From contig JACJWA010000001.1 of NCBI GenBank assembly GCA_020637395.1, positions 806,001 through 870,000 of the forward strand: DNA of 64,000 nucleotides. Direction: 5' to 3'. Source of the stretch: Calditrichota bacterium. GTDB taxonomy: Bacteria > Electryoneota > RPQS01. The translations under genes and the position numbers were made by a program. Position 1 is the first letter of the stretch; each line of letters opens with the position of its first letter. Shown piece after piece: positions 1 through 8,798 of this stretch. The notes beneath the pieces are model-generated. The model was given only the letters and a program-made list of their open reading frames with translations. It had not been told where the DNA came from and made no database searches.

Positions 1-119
1 AGGGTAAGAAGCCGGACTTGCCGGTTACGGCCTTCCACAATGCGACTGATGATACGTTTCAAACAGCCCCAAAGTCGAAAAAGAAAACAAATGGAAATGG
101 CGAGCTGCACTTAGATTGA
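1..119 (+). CDS. 3' end of an unidentified protein (5' partial)
   Basis: The reading frame starting at base 3 is open from the window edge to a TGA at 117-119 and encodes a hydrophilic tail of 38 residues, rich in Lys, Asn and Gly (it ends GNGELHLD). The other two forward frames also contain stops, so coding is only inferred from the open frame and the tail-like composition. It converges on rlmN. No family can be recognised from this fragment. Confidence 0.4.
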   Translation, partial: GKKPDLPVTAFHNATDDTFQTAPKSKKKTNGNGELHLD

Positions 120-122
120 CAA

Positions 123-144
123 AAGGCGACCCAAAAGCCGCCTT
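123..144. terminator. possible weak hairpin between convergent genes
   Basis: AAGGCG at 123-128 pairs with CGCCTT at 139-144 across a 10-base loop, between the partial plus-strand gene and the 3' end of rlmN. The stem is short and there is no clean T tract, so a terminator role is only inferred from position. Confidence 0.25.
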
Positions 145-164
145 CAATTTCAGTCGTACATCAA

Positions 165-1232
165 TCAAGCCTTTTCCCAAGCCCGCGCCTTGCTCGGCTT
201 AAACGGCTCCTGAGTGAAGAGCATCCCGCACGCGGCTTCGTCTTCCAGGCCCCTTGACTCGCGCAAAGTGCAGCGGATTCCGGCTTCAGTTAACCATCCC
301 ATGAAACGGTCTATAGCCTCGTCGCTCGACGGTTTAAGCCCTGAGCCTGTAGGATGCAGGCGAATCAGATTCATCTTGGCGGGAATGTTCTTCAGCCAGC
401 GCGCAAGATTCTCGACGTCTTCCTCGCGGTCATTGAAATCGGCGATCATGATGTACTCGAACGTGACCGGATCGCGCGTCACGTGCGCGAATCGTCTGAG
501 CGTCTTGAACAGGACTTCGAGCGGATAGGCCTTGTTGATGGGCATCAGTTCCGCGCGGCGCTCGTCTGTCGTGGCATGAAGAGAAATCGCCAATTTCGCG
601 GGTGGATTGTCGTCCATCCAGCGCTCGATGGCCGGGACAAGCCCCACCGTGGAAACCGTGATACGGCGAGCGGATAGACCGATACCGTTCTCGTCCGTGA
701 GCAACCTCAGCGCGGCCACAACGTTCTCATAGTTATGCAGCGGCTCGCCCATGCCCATAAAGACGACGTTCGTCAGGCGGGTCTGGCAACGGCGCTCCAC
801 CTCAAGCACCTGCAAGACGATTTCGCTGCCGGTCAGATTGCGAAACAACCCCATCTTGGCCGTCGCGCAGAAATGACAGCCCAGGGCGCACCCGACTTGG
901 CTGGAAATGCAAGCTGTTTCCCCCGGTGACTCGGGGAGATAGACCGATTCAACTCGAAGCCCGTCGGACAGATCGAATAGGAATTTTTGCGACCCGTCTC
1001 GGGTTTCATGCGGCGGGCGAGCGACTTCCAACCGTCCAACTTCTGAGACCCTATCCAGCTCAACCCTCCATGCGGCGGGAAGATCAGTCATCTCATCAAA
1101 GCTGCTGACCCGGCGCTGGTAAATCCACGAGTAGAGCTGGCGGCCCCGGAAGGCCTGTTGACCGTGTTCGCGCGCGAAACTTTCAAGCTCTTCGCGCGTT
1201 AGACCTATAAGTATTTTCTTTTTCAATAACAT
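165..1232 (-). CDS. rlmN: 23S rRNA (adenine-2503-C2)-methyltransferase RlmN
   Basis: Radical-SAM methylase that modifies A2503 of 23S rRNA and, in characterised homologues, A37 of some tRNAs. The 355-residue protein shows the CxxxCxxC cluster motif (CALGCHFC, about residues 115-122), the family-typical GMGEPLHNY, ARRITVSTVG and AISLHA segments, and a C-terminal EAACG carrying the second catalytic cysteine. The ATG at 1232 is chosen. A longer in-frame TTG start at 1283 adds 17 Arg-rich residues that do not look like the family N-terminus. It is transcribed divergently from the MoxR gene. The 79-base gap shows no clear promoter. Confidence 0.95.
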   Translation of the reverse strand: MLLKKKILIGLTREELESFAREHGQQAFRGRQLYSWIYQRRVSSFDEMTDLPAAWRVELDRVSEVGRLEVARPPHETRDGSQKFLFDLSDGLRVESVYLPESPGETACISSQVGCALGCHFCATAKMGLFRNLTGSEIVLQVLEVERRCQTRLTNVVFMGMGEPLHNYENVVAALRLLTDENGIGLSARRITVSTVGLVPAIERWMDDNPPAKLAISLHATTDERRAELMPINKAYPLEVLFKTLRRFAHVTRDPVTFEYIMIADFNDREEDVENLARWLKNIPAKMNLIRLHPTGSGLKPSSDEAIDRFMGWLTEAGIRCTLRESRGLEDEAACGMLFTQEPFKPSKARAWEKA

Positions 1233-1311
1233 GTAGCTTGGTCCGTGGTTTCTCAATCTACGAAAGGGAATTCCGCTGCGCAAGTCCTAACCCCGAAGGA
1301 TTCTCCCGCCT

Positions 1312-2292
1312 ATGGCGTCCGATCTCGACGCACTGAAACAACTCAACGAGTCCCGCGACATCATGCTCAAAGAAGTCGGCAAGGTGATTGTCGGCCAAGA
1401 GCAGATTATCGAACAACTGATGATGACGCTTTTGGCGCGCGGGCACTGCCTGCTCGTCGGTGTGCCCGGTTTGGCGAAGACGCTGCTCATCTCCACGATG
1501 GCGCGGATGCTCGACCTCAAGTTCAGCCGCATTCAGTTTACGCCCGACCTGATGCCCTCGGATATCACCGGCACCGAAATCGCCGAAGAAGACCGCGCCT
1601 CAGGCCGCCGGAGTTTCAAGTTCATCAAGGGGCCCGTGTTCGCGAACATCGTGCTGGCGGACGAAATCAACCGTACTCCGCCCAAGACGCAGGCCGCGCT
1701 GCTGCAGGCGATGCAAGAGCACGAAGTCACCGCAGCGGGCGAGACCTACAAGTTAGAAGAGCCTTTCTTCGTGTTGGCGACGCAAAACCCGATCGAGCAA
1801 GAAGGCACCTATCCGTTGCCGGAAGCTCAGCTCGACCGTTTCATGTTCAACCTGTGGGTGGATTATCCGACCCTGAAGGAAGAGCAGCAGATCGTCAAGA
1901 ACACGACCTCGGCGGCTTCGCACTCAGTGACCAAGGTGCTCAACGCGCAGCAGATCGCCAATCTGCAGGACTTGATACGCCGCGTTCCCGTGGCCGACAA
2001 CGTCGTGGAATATGCGGTCAAGCTCGTGCGCAAAACCCGTCCGGGCAGCGACGAGGCTCCCAAGTTCGTCAAGGACTACGTGAGCTGGGGCTGCGGACCG
2101 CGCGCGTCGCAATATCTGATTTTGGGCGCCAAGACCCGCGCCGCGCTGCACGGTCGTCCGACCCCCGAGATTGACGACGTCCGCGCCGTCGCCCTGCCGG
2201 TCCTGCGTCATCGCCTGGTCCCGAACTTCACTGCGGAAGCGGACGGCATCAAAACCGAACATCTGGTTGAGAAGCTCTTGGCGGAGAAGTAG
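1312..2292 (+). CDS. MoxR-family AAA+ ATPase
   Basis: AAA+ chaperone-like ATPase of the MoxR group, usually paired with DUF58/VWA proteins and thought to help mature or insert partner proteins. The Walker A motif is GVPGLAKT near residue 50 and the Walker B region is VLADEINR near residue 115. Sensor-type segments ATQNPIEQEGTYPLPEAQLD and a C-terminal lid complete the 326-residue protein, a normal family length. A GAAGGA lies about 10 bases before the ATG. The DUF58 gene follows after 41 bases, so the pair probably forms one transcript ending at the hairpin near 3220. Partners often found next to this pair (BatA/BatB-like, TPR proteins) are absent here. Confidence 0.9.
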   Translation: MASDLDALKQLNESRDIMLKEVGKVIVGQEQIIEQLMMTLLARGHCLLVGVPGLAKTLLISTMARMLDLKFSRIQFTPDLMPSDITGTEIAEEDRASGRRSFKFIKGPVFANIVLADEINRTPPKTQAALLQAMQEHEVTAAGETYKLEEPFFVLATQNPIEQEGTYPLPEAQLDRFMFNLWVDYPTLKEEQQIVKNTTSAASHSVTKVLNAQQIANLQDLIRRVPVADNVVEYAVKLVRKTRPGSDEAPKFVKDYVSWGCGPRASQYLILGAKTRAALHGRPTPEIDDVRAVALPVLRHRLVPNFTAEADGIKTEHLVEKLLAEK

Positions 2293-2333
2293 TCCGCTTT
2301 GGCTGAGACCTCTCATATCTTGACCCTGCTTTC

Positions 2334-3191
2334 GTGTCGCGCTTGAAGAACATGCAGCTTCGGGCGCGCATGGTGGTTGAAGGGTTTATGGTCGGCCTGC
2401 ATAAGTCGCCTTATCACGGTTTCTCCGTCGAGTTTGCCGAGCATCGTCCGTATATGGATGGCGATCCGCTGCGCAATCTCGATTGGAAGGTCTATGCCAA
2501 GACCGACCGCATGTATGTCAAGCAGTACGAGGAAGAGACGAATCTCAAGTCGTACATTTTGCTCGACATGTCGAATTCAATGAACTACACGTCGGGCAAG
2601 ATTACCAAATTTCAATATGCGTCGTATCTGGCTGCCGCGCTCTCGTTCTTGATGATTCAGCAGCGCGACGCCGTGGGACTCGCGGCGTATGATACGGAGC
2701 TGCGCAACTACTTGCCGCCGCGTTCGGTGCATACGTATCTGAATGTCGTGCTGTCGACGCTCGAGAAACTTCAGCCCTCCGCGCAGACGGACATCGGCAA
2801 GAACTTGCACCGCGTGGCCGAGCGGATTTCGCGGCGCGGGTTGATTATCGTCCTGTCGGACTTGATGGACGACCCGGAGAATATACTATCCGGCTTGAAG
2901 CACTTCCGACATAACGGACATGAAGTTTTGGTGCTCCAGATCCTGGACCCCCGAGAGGTGGATTTCGCGTTTTCAGGGGATGTCCGCTTCAAAGACCTGG
3001 AAACCGGCGTTGAACTGCCGACCCAGCCGTGGCACATCCGCAAAGAGTATCAATCGCTGATGAGCGACTTCATCGAGCGGATTCGTCGTGGATGCCGTGA
3101 AAACCAGATTGATCACACGCTTTTGCAAACAGATACGACGTATGACCAGGCATTGATCTCTTACCTGACCAAACGAAAGGCTCTCAGGTAA
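2334..3191 (+). CDS. DUF58 domain-containing protein (VWA-like)
   Basis: The 285-residue soluble protein has the DUF58 signature (EFAEHRPYMDGDPLRNLDW) and a following von Willebrand A-like fold with a DxSxS metal-binding motif (DMSNSM), then LSDLMDD as a second acidic site. DUF58 proteins are typical partners of MoxR ATPases, and the adjacent upstream gene supports that. The assigned start is GTG 2334. An ATG at 2352 is an alternative and removes only six residues. No membrane segment is visible. The cellular process served by this MoxR-DUF58 pair cannot be told from the sequence. Confidence 0.85.
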   Translation: MSRLKNMQLRARMVVEGFMVGLHKSPYHGFSVEFAEHRPYMDGDPLRNLDWKVYAKTDRMYVKQYEEETNLKSYILLDMSNSMNYTSGKITKFQYASYLAAALSFLMIQQRDAVGLAAYDTELRNYLPPRSVHTYLNVVLSTLEKLQPSAQTDIGKNLHRVAERISRRGLIIVLSDLMDDPENILSGLKHFRHNGHEVLVLQILDPREVDFAFSGDVRFKDLETGVELPTQPWHIRKEYQSLMSDFIERIRRGCRENQIDHTLLQTDTTYDQALISYLTKRKALR

Positions 3192-3219
3192 TAGACTATC
3201 TTGTCCGAAAATTCGTCGC

Positions 3220-3247
3220 GCCGACCCTCGGGGTCGGCGTTTTCGTT
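3220..3247 (+). terminator. Rho-independent terminator after the MoxR-DUF58 unit
   Basis: GCCGACCC (3220-3227) and GGGTCGGC (3231-3238) form a perfect 8-bp stem with a TCG loop, followed by GTTTTCGTT. Confidence 0.8.
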
Positions 3248-3387
3248 ATGTGAGGAAGAGCACACTCAAGTGCTTGACCTGCGCGCAAGGTCTGCTTATC
3301 TTGAGATACTCCGCCGCAGGCTCGGACGAGCTGATTACCCAAGGCGGCGGGCTGTTACCCCCTCCTGAAAATGTGAAAGGTAACGCG

Positions 3388-4098
3388 ATGAAGAACTCCC
3401 TTCCTCCCAGAGCGGAACAGAATCTGGCCGCGCAGATACGTGTGGCGTCAGGCCTGAAGTCTCAGGTGAAGACGACCGAGCAGCATTCCGTGCCGTTTGT
3501 CACCCTGTCTCGACAGTATGGTTGCGAGGCTGTCCCTCTGGCCGAAAGTCTGGCGCGGCAGCTCGACGTTGCAGAATCCCTCGAAAAAGGCTCGTGGCAA
3601 GTGTATGGCCGCAAACTGATCGAGGACATGGCCGATCAACAGTACTCCTATGATCAACTGATGTCTGCCCTGGATTCAAAAGCACGCGGAGCCATTGAAG
3701 AATTTGTGTCCACGTTGGTTGGACAGATTTCCGACCTCAAGCTGCTACACCGCTTGGTGCATACCATGCGGGCGACCGCGACGCTGGGCAGGTGTATCAT
3801 TGTCGGCAGAGGCGGAGCGATTGTCACGCGAGATATGCCGGGCGGAATTCACGTCCGGTTGGTTGCCTCTGAAGAGTTCCGCATTCGGGGACTCGTAGAA
3901 CGCCACGGCTGGGGGCGTGATCGCGCGCAGCTTGAACTGAAGGAGCAGGAAGGCTATCGCGCGGCCTTCATTCAGAAATACTTGCACCGTGATCCCAATG
4001 ATCCCGAACTCTATGATCTGGTGCTCAACTCCGAGCGGCTCTCCAGAGACGAGCTGACCGAACAGGTGCTGGCTGTTTTTCGCAGCCGCCGGAAGTGA
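3388..4098 (+). CDS. cytidylate kinase-like family protein
   Basis: A 236-residue protein of the cytidylate-kinase-like family, distinct from housekeeping Cmk. It has VTLSRQYGCEAVPLAESLA near residues 40-60, where the family P-loop region lies (a SRxxGxGG-like motif, here degenerate as SRQYGCEA). It also has GRGGAIV near residue 135 and a lid-like RDRAQLELKEQEGYRAAFIQKYLHRDP region cut by basic residues. ATG 3388 is chosen because AAAGG sits 8 bases upstream. The longer frame from 3250 runs into the preceding terminator. The gene is monocistronic. The true nucleotide substrate is unknown, and these proteins are often of unproven activity. Confidence 0.75.
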   Translation: MKNSLPPRAEQNLAAQIRVASGLKSQVKTTEQHSVPFVTLSRQYGCEAVPLAESLARQLDVAESLEKGSWQVYGRKLIEDMADQQYSYDQLMSALDSKARGAIEEFVSTLVGQISDLKLLHRLVHTMRATATLGRCIIVGRGGAIVTRDMPGGIHVRLVASEEFRIRGLVERHGWGRDRAQLELKEQEGYRAAFIQKYLHRDPNDPELYDLVLNSERLSRDELTEQVLAVFRSRRK

Positions 4099-4184
4099 CA
4101 CCTGTTTCTTCAGCGGATTTTCAGTTTGATCTTTTCATTACGTTAGAATGATGGTCCATGACTTTTCACACACAGGAGTCCGCA

Positions 4185-4889
4185 ATGAAGAAACGCTTCT
4201 TGTTTGTCCTTCCCTGCATGCTTGGAGTGCTGCTGGTCGTATCTTGCAGCAGAGAACCGATCCAGGCTCCGCCACAGAATCTTTCCACTGATCAGGACCG
4301 CGAGGCTCTCGAAACCGAATTCGAACTGGCCTATCTGGAGATCGTCTCCTTGACGTCAGACGGTCAGGATGTTCCTGAGGCTCTGTACGATTCCTACTTT
4401 CGTCTCGAACAAGAGCTTCATCCCGAGTTCTATCAGAGACCGGAAGGCGCCGTCACCGCTCTTGATGAATTGTCCGATGCCTGCCCGGGAGGTGTCTTCA
4501 CTATCCCCGCAGGGAGCTACCCGACCATCATCACCTGCGGTCAAACCTATACGGCCAATAATGACTGTTCGATGCCCGCCTGTCGGTATGGCCGCGATGT
4601 CGTTCTCCAGCTTGTCCTCGAATCCGACGCCTCGATGGTGGTCAGGACCGCAGGCTCTGGATTTGACACCTTCCTTTGCATGTACGAAAGCTCTTGCTGT
4701 GGAGGAATTGGTGATCGAGTCATGTATAACGACAACAATTCCTCTCTCAACTACGGACAGCGTCTTGCAGCAGGATTTTCAAGATTCTGCCAAGAGGCCG
4801 GTACCTATTGGATCGTGCTGGACGGTGCGGGCGTCAGTGCCAAAGGGTCTTATTGCTTGAGCATCGAAATCGTTGAGTGCGAGGATTAG
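4185..4889 (+). CDS. secreted cysteine-rich lipoprotein, PPC-like
   Basis: The 234-residue product begins with a lipoprotein signal peptide (MKKRFLF, hydrophobic core, lipobox LVVSC), so it is expected at the outer membrane or cell surface. After a Pro/Gln-rich linker and an acidic helical stretch, the C-terminal about 130 residues hold ten cysteines and a beta-rich pattern (VVLQLVLESDASMVV, FDTFLCMYE, GTYWIVLDG, SYCLSIEI). This pattern resembles bacterial pre-peptidase C-terminal (PPC) domains. The start is ATG 4185, because AGGAG lies 6 bases upstream. An ATG at 4158 would precede the signal peptide by nine residues. No enzymatic motif is visible. Disulfide bonding is inferred from the cysteine count. 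Confidence 0.7.
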   Translation: MKKRFLFVLPCMLGVLLVVSCSREPIQAPPQNLSTDQDREALETEFELAYLEIVSLTSDGQDVPEALYDSYFRLEQELHPEFYQRPEGAVTALDELSDACPGGVFTIPAGSYPTIITCGQTYTANNDCSMPACRYGRDVVLQLVLESDASMVVRTAGSGFDTFLCMYESSCCGGIGDRVMYNDNNSSLNYGQRLAAGFSRFCQEAGTYWIVLDGAGVSAKGSYCLSIEIVECED

Positions 4890-4912
4890 TGCAATCCTGA
4901 AGACTTAGATAG

Positions 4913-4947
4913 AAACGGTGATCCTCACGGATCACCGTTTTCGTTTT
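4913..4947 (+). terminator. Rho-independent terminator after the lipoprotein gene
   Basis: AAACGGTGATCC (4913-4924) pairs perfectly with GGATCACCGTTT (4929-4940) over a TCAC loop and is followed by TCGTTTTCGG. Confidence 0.9.
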
Positions 4948-5078
4948 CGGCACAACGGATTGCTTGTCCGGGGGAGAGAAAGTCACATTAAACGTGCGTC
5001 AGAATCACACTTGCTGACACGAATGACCGAACTGCTTCATTCACAATCATAAAGCAATGAAGGACAATTGAATACTAT

Positions 5079-5107
5079 TTGACCGTCTTCCAATTGTGCG
5101 CTAACTT
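5079..5107 (+). promoter_or_regulatory. possible asnA promoter
   Basis: TTGACC (5079-5084), a 17-base spacer and TAACTT (5102-5107). The -10 box is poor against the sigma70 consensus, but the same TAACTT box at the same spacing follows a perfect TTGACA before the tRNA operon. This placement would leave an mRNA leader of about 100 bases. Confidence 0.35.
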
Positions 5108-5217
5108 CATACCGTATCACTGGGGATCGCGTGCAGTATTGTTACTTCTGTGACAATCCTTGCACTACAGTATCCTCCGTTTCTCACTAACCGGAATCGC
5201 CAACGGAGACGACACCT

Positions 5218-6351
5218 ATGTCCAACAAAGTTGCTGACCTCGCCGGACCGGGAATTGGAACTTACGAAGAAGTCGAAAAGATCCTTCCGGCAGACTACCA
5301 CTCTTTGCTTTCGCCCAAAGAAACGCAGTGGGCGCTGGCAAAACTCAAACGCTTCATTGAAGACGGAATGTGCAAGGAGCTCAACCTGTTCAGGGTCGAG
5401 TGTCCGCTGATCGTGGACAAGTTCAGCGGAGTGAACGACTATCTGGATCGCGACGGTTCACGCACTCCGATTGATTTCCACATCAACAATGACTACAACA
5501 AGCACCCGATAGATGCGCAAGTCGTGCAGGCCGCAACGAAATGGAAGCGAGTTGCTCTCAAGCAGTTTGACTGTGAAGTCGGCGAAGGCATCATCACGGA
5601 CATGCGAGCCGTGCGCAAGGACTACTTCCTCGATCACGATCACAGCGCCTACGTGGATCAGTGGGACTGGGAGCGGGTAATGACCATGAAGGATCGCAAT
5701 CTGGACTTTCTGAAAATGATTGTCCGCAAGGAGTGGAAAGTCCTTACGGATGCTGAGGACTATATCCAGAGCGAGTTCCCCAAACTCAAAGACGCCCGCT
5801 GGCCGAACCTCCCGAAGGAACTGGTCTTTCTGCATGCCGAAGAAATCCTGGACATGTATCCCGATCTGCCGCGCAAGCAGCGCGAGACCAAAGTGCTGTC
5901 CGAAGAACACCCTGCCGTGTTCATTGTCGGCATCGGCTGGACGCTCAAAGACGGCTATCCGCATGAAATGCGCGCTGCCGACTACGATGATTGGGTGACG
6001 CCGACCATCATGAAGAGCGGCCAGCAGATGCATGGACTGAACGGTGACATTCTCGTCTGGAACCACGTGACCAAACGGCGTCACGAGTTGACCTCAATGG
6101 GTATTCGCGTCACCAAGGACACGCTCAAGCAGCAGCTCGAAGCGACCAAACAGATGCACTTCCTCGACATGCCCTACCATCAAGCCATATTAAATGACGA
6201 GATTCCGCTGTCCATCGGCGGCGGTATCGGGCAGGCACGCACCTGCATGAGCATCCTGAAGAAGGCGCATCTCGGTGAAGTCAGCGTCACGGTCTGGCCC
6301 CAGGTTCTGAAGGACATGTGCGCCCAACGAAAGATCCACGTACTGAACTAA
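5218..6351 (+). CDS. asnA: aspartate--ammonia ligase (asparagine synthetase A)
   Basis: Makes asparagine from aspartate, ammonia and ATP in the cytoplasm. The 377-residue protein has the whole class-II-synthetase-like core: ATKWKRVALKQFD, YVDQWDWERVM, VFIVGIGWTLKDG, RAADYDDW, LNGDILVWN, SSMGIR-like TSMGIRVTKDTLKQQLE, and the C-terminal SIGGGIGQARTCM. It is about 45 residues longer than the enterobacterial enzyme, with the surplus mainly in the N-terminal region before KWKR. The ATG has CGGAGA nine bases upstream. It is a single-gene unit ended by the hairpin at 6399. AsnA enzymes are commonly regulated by asparagine, but no known operator is recognisable. Confidence 0.95.
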   Translation: MSNKVADLAGPGIGTYEEVEKILPADYHSLLSPKETQWALAKLKRFIEDGMCKELNLFRVECPLIVDKFSGVNDYLDRDGSRTPIDFHINNDYNKHPIDAQVVQAATKWKRVALKQFDCEVGEGIITDMRAVRKDYFLDHDHSAYVDQWDWERVMTMKDRNLDFLKMIVRKEWKVLTDAEDYIQSEFPKLKDARWPNLPKELVFLHAEEILDMYPDLPRKQRETKVLSEEHPAVFIVGIGWTLKDGYPHEMRAADYDDWVTPTIMKSGQQMHGLNGDILVWNHVTKRRHELTSMGIRVTKDTLKQQLEATKQMHFLDMPYHQAILNDEIPLSIGGGIGQARTCMSILKKAHLGEVSVTVWPQVLKDMCAQRKIHVLN

Positions 6352-6701
6352 CCGGCGTGGACGCTGGACCAGTGCGCTTCGCATGCGCCCAAGTATCGCG
6401 GCGGCCCTGAGAGGCCGCCGTACTTCGTTTTTGTCGCGAATTGGCAACGAATCGGTATCTGCTGCATGCGACTTCCCTGAATTGCGTTAAACACACCTTG
6501 TTTTGTGCCCTTCACGCCTCAGTTCTGCGGATGATATCCGCCCTTTCGTGGCAATGTATTCCCAGTGTGGCATTCTTGCAACACACTGATATTTTTAAGG
6601 TTTCAATGTTGTGTGATTTTCTTACTGTTCTCTATCAGCAAAACTCATAGACTTGGCAATACGCTTTCGTAATCCGCAATTTTATTGTCCCGGGAGAAAT
6701 C
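6352..6701 (+). other. 350-base gene-free stretch after asnA
   Basis: The first part carries the asnA terminator. The rest (6440-6700) is noticeably A/T-richer than the surroundings and has no supported reading frame. It presumably holds the promoter of the beta-helix gene, but no confident -35/-10 pair was found. Confidence 0.6.
6399..6432 (+). terminator. Rho-independent terminator after asnA
   Basis: CGGCGGCC (6399-6406) pairs with GGCCGCCG (6413-6420) over a CTGAGA loop, followed by TACTTCGTTTTT. Confidence 0.85.
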
Positions 6702-8531
6702 ATGTACATCTTAAAGACTATTCACGTGCTGTTTGCGCTTCTGATTCTTACAGGTAGCCTGAAAGCTGTCACCATCGTTGTGGACTCTGGTACAGATCCG
6801 ATTGACATTGACTGGCAAACCGCGACCTTTGAAGACCTTCCGGGACCGGATGGGCGCGTATCTTTCTCTGAAGCGAATATTGTGGCCAACAATGTGCCCG
6901 GCAAAGACACTATTCACTTCGCGATTCCGCAGAATGAATGGGGCTATCAATGGCTCTATCCGGGTCGCGCTGTGATCCAGTCGTCGTACACTTTCTTCTG
7001 GAGAGCCTTTGAGCCCGTGGTCGTGGACGGCAGAACCCAGACGGCCTTCACCGGTGACACGAATCCCAATGGAGCCGAGGTAACGCTCTTTGGCGGAGAG
7101 TACTATATGAATGCAGGCGAAAGCGAGCTCTATGGTTTCGACGGCGCCAGTATGAGTTTCGGCGGTTCGAACAACTACGCGAGCGAAAATCACGGCTTCA
7201 TGAACATGTCCATCTTCGGCGGAAGTGGAAATGTTCTGGAAGGCAATACCTTTGCCACGATCAAGATTGATCGTTCCGACAGCAATGTGGTCATCGGAAA
7301 CGTCTGTCACCGCATTCGAGTCTGGGGATTTGGCAGTGCAGAGAGAAATCACGGCGTTCGAATCGGCGGACCAAATCCGAGCGACCGGAACTACATTCTC
7401 GGCTACGGGTCAGTCAATAGCGAAGGCCTCCCCTCGGGCCATGCCATTCAACTCTTCGAGACGGACGGCGCTCTGATTGAGAATAACTGGATCGGAACCT
7501 CGCAGGATGGGCTCGCCCAAGGAAACCAATATTGCTCCATTGGGATCAGTTTCGAAACCGGAAATGTTAATGCAGTTGTTCGCGACAATATGATCTCGGG
7601 AATCCTCGGACACGGCACTGGTCCGCACTATGCGGGTTTTCTGTTCGGGCGCGGCATTATGCTGGGTGGTATGCTTGCCAATATCCTGATCGAGAACAAC
7701 GTCATTGGACCGGATGTCAACGGCGATCCGACGTTGGGAAGCGTGACGGGGATCGAAGTTGGAACCTATAACTACCAGGGCATTTCAAACCTGATCATTC
7801 AAGACAACGCGATCGCCGGGCATCGCTACGAAGGCGTGACGGTCGGCAATAACGTGGCTCAGGCAAGACTGAGCCGCAACTTGATGTTTGCCAACACGAG
7901 CTTGGGCATAGACCTTGTTCCGACAAATTTCGGCTACGGAGTCACTCCGAATGACGCGCTGGACGGAGATACCGGCGGAAACGGCTTGCAGAACTTCCCG
8001 GTCTTGAGCAGTGCCGCAAGCGGAGCTTCCTCTGTTTCGATTTCCGGTACGCTGAACAGCCTCCCAAGCGCAGAGTTCACTCTGGAGTTCTTTGCGTCGC
8101 CCGAGTGCCACTCCACGGGCTACGGTGAAGGACGCATGTATCTGGGCAACACGGTTGTGACGACCGACGGATCGGGAAACGCGAGCTTTGACGTCACCCT
8201 CGCGGCAGCGGTTCCGAACGGTTGGGTTGCTTCCTCCACGGCCACGCTCGAACCCGCTGGGTTGACCTCCGAGTTCTCAGCCTGTCTGGGCATTGAGTCT
8301 GCGCCTTGCCAGGAGATTCCGGCCAATCTCTCCCTCTGGATCGAGGATGGTCTGGCGGTGCTGCAATGGCAGCCCACGGCTGAGGCTACGGACTATGAAG
8401 TTCTGGCCGCTCCTCTGGAAGGCGGGGACTACCAGTCGCTGGGTACGACCGGCGGTCTGACCACATTCCAAGATGTCGGCATGCCGGACTTCCCCTCGCG
8501 CAGGTACGTTGTCCGCGCCCTCTGCAACTAA
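6702..8531 (+). CDS. secreted right-handed beta-helix protein
   Basis: A 609-residue exported protein. Residues 1-23 form a signal peptide (hydrophobic LFALLILTGSLKA). From about residue 120 to 410 there are repeated short strand-turn units with Asn ladders (NNWIGTSQDG, IENNVIGPDVNG, IQDNAIAGHRYEG). These are typical of parallel beta-helix proteins of the pectate-lyase/NosD type. A segment near residue 405-435 (GIDLVP, then NDALDGDTGGNGLQNFPVL) is a well-known signature that closes such helices in large bacterial surface proteins. A C-terminal about 85-residue FN3-like domain follows. No sorting motif ends the protein. GGGAGA precedes the ATG. The substrate, if any, is unknown, and a glycan-binding or lyase role is only inference. 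Confidence 0.75.
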   Translation: MYILKTIHVLFALLILTGSLKAVTIVVDSGTDPIDIDWQTATFEDLPGPDGRVSFSEANIVANNVPGKDTIHFAIPQNEWGYQWLYPGRAVIQSSYTFFWRAFEPVVVDGRTQTAFTGDTNPNGAEVTLFGGEYYMNAGESELYGFDGASMSFGGSNNYASENHGFMNMSIFGGSGNVLEGNTFATIKIDRSDSNVVIGNVCHRIRVWGFGSAERNHGVRIGGPNPSDRNYILGYGSVNSEGLPSGHAIQLFETDGALIENNWIGTSQDGLAQGNQYCSIGISFETGNVNAVVRDNMISGILGHGTGPHYAGFLFGRGIMLGGMLANILIENNVIGPDVNGDPTLGSVTGIEVGTYNYQGISNLIIQDNAIAGHRYEGVTVGNNVAQARLSRNLMFANTSLGIDLVPTNFGYGVTPNDALDGDTGGNGLQNFPVLSSAASGASSVSISGTLNSLPSAEFTLEFFASPECHSTGYGEGRMYLGNTVVTTDGSGNASFDVTLAAAVPNGWVASSTATLEPAGLTSEFSACLGIESAPCQEIPANLSLWIEDGLAVLQWQPTAEATDYEVLAAPLEGGDYQSLGTTGGLTTFQDVGMPDFPSRRYVVRALCN

Positions 8532-8559
8532 GCCTTGATTCCAAAGACAGGAGCACCGC

Positions 8560-8588
8560 AACGGCGAGCCATTGGCTCGCCGTTTTCT
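8560..8588 (+). terminator. Rho-independent terminator after the beta-helix gene
   Basis: AACGGCGAGCC (8560-8570) pairs perfectly with GGCTCGCCGTT (8574-8584) over an ATT loop, followed by TTCTATTG. Confidence 0.85.
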
Positions 8589-8749
8589 ATTGTGGTACCG
8601 CAATGCTTCAAGCTGCGGCGACTTTGTACCCGGTGCGGTCGTAATTTGCCGCGCCGAAGGAATCGAATTGACTCCCAAACACCTCAATCCTCGGAGTTTC
8701 TCCGTCAAATCAGATGAAATTGTCACGCTTTTGATTGTGGCACACGGCT

Positions 8750-8766
8750 TGCTATTTGTTATAGCA
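8750..8766. promoter_or_regulatory. palindrome upstream of the Xre gene, possible operator
   Basis: TGCTAT (8750-8755) and ATAGCA (8761-8766) are perfect inverted arms around TTGTT, 32 bases before the start of the small Xre-type gene. Palindromes of this size in front of helix-turn-helix genes often serve autoregulation. That use is inferred from position only. Confidence 0.35.
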
Positions 8767-8798
8767 CATTCCGACAGCCAACAAATTGGAGACCATAC

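Larger units (their letters stand above)
4890..5217 (+). other. 328-base gene-free stretch before asnA
   Basis: No convincing reading frame is seen. The stretch holds the lipoprotein terminator, then an A/T-richer part with a possible asnA promoter (5079-5107) flanked by the inverted pair ACAATTG (5064-5070) and CAATTGT (5091-5097). Confidence 0.6.

Noticed and set aside
3250..3387. N-terminal extension of the cytidylate kinase-like protein
   Set aside because: Begins just after a terminator and lacks a ribosome site; ATG 3388 has one.
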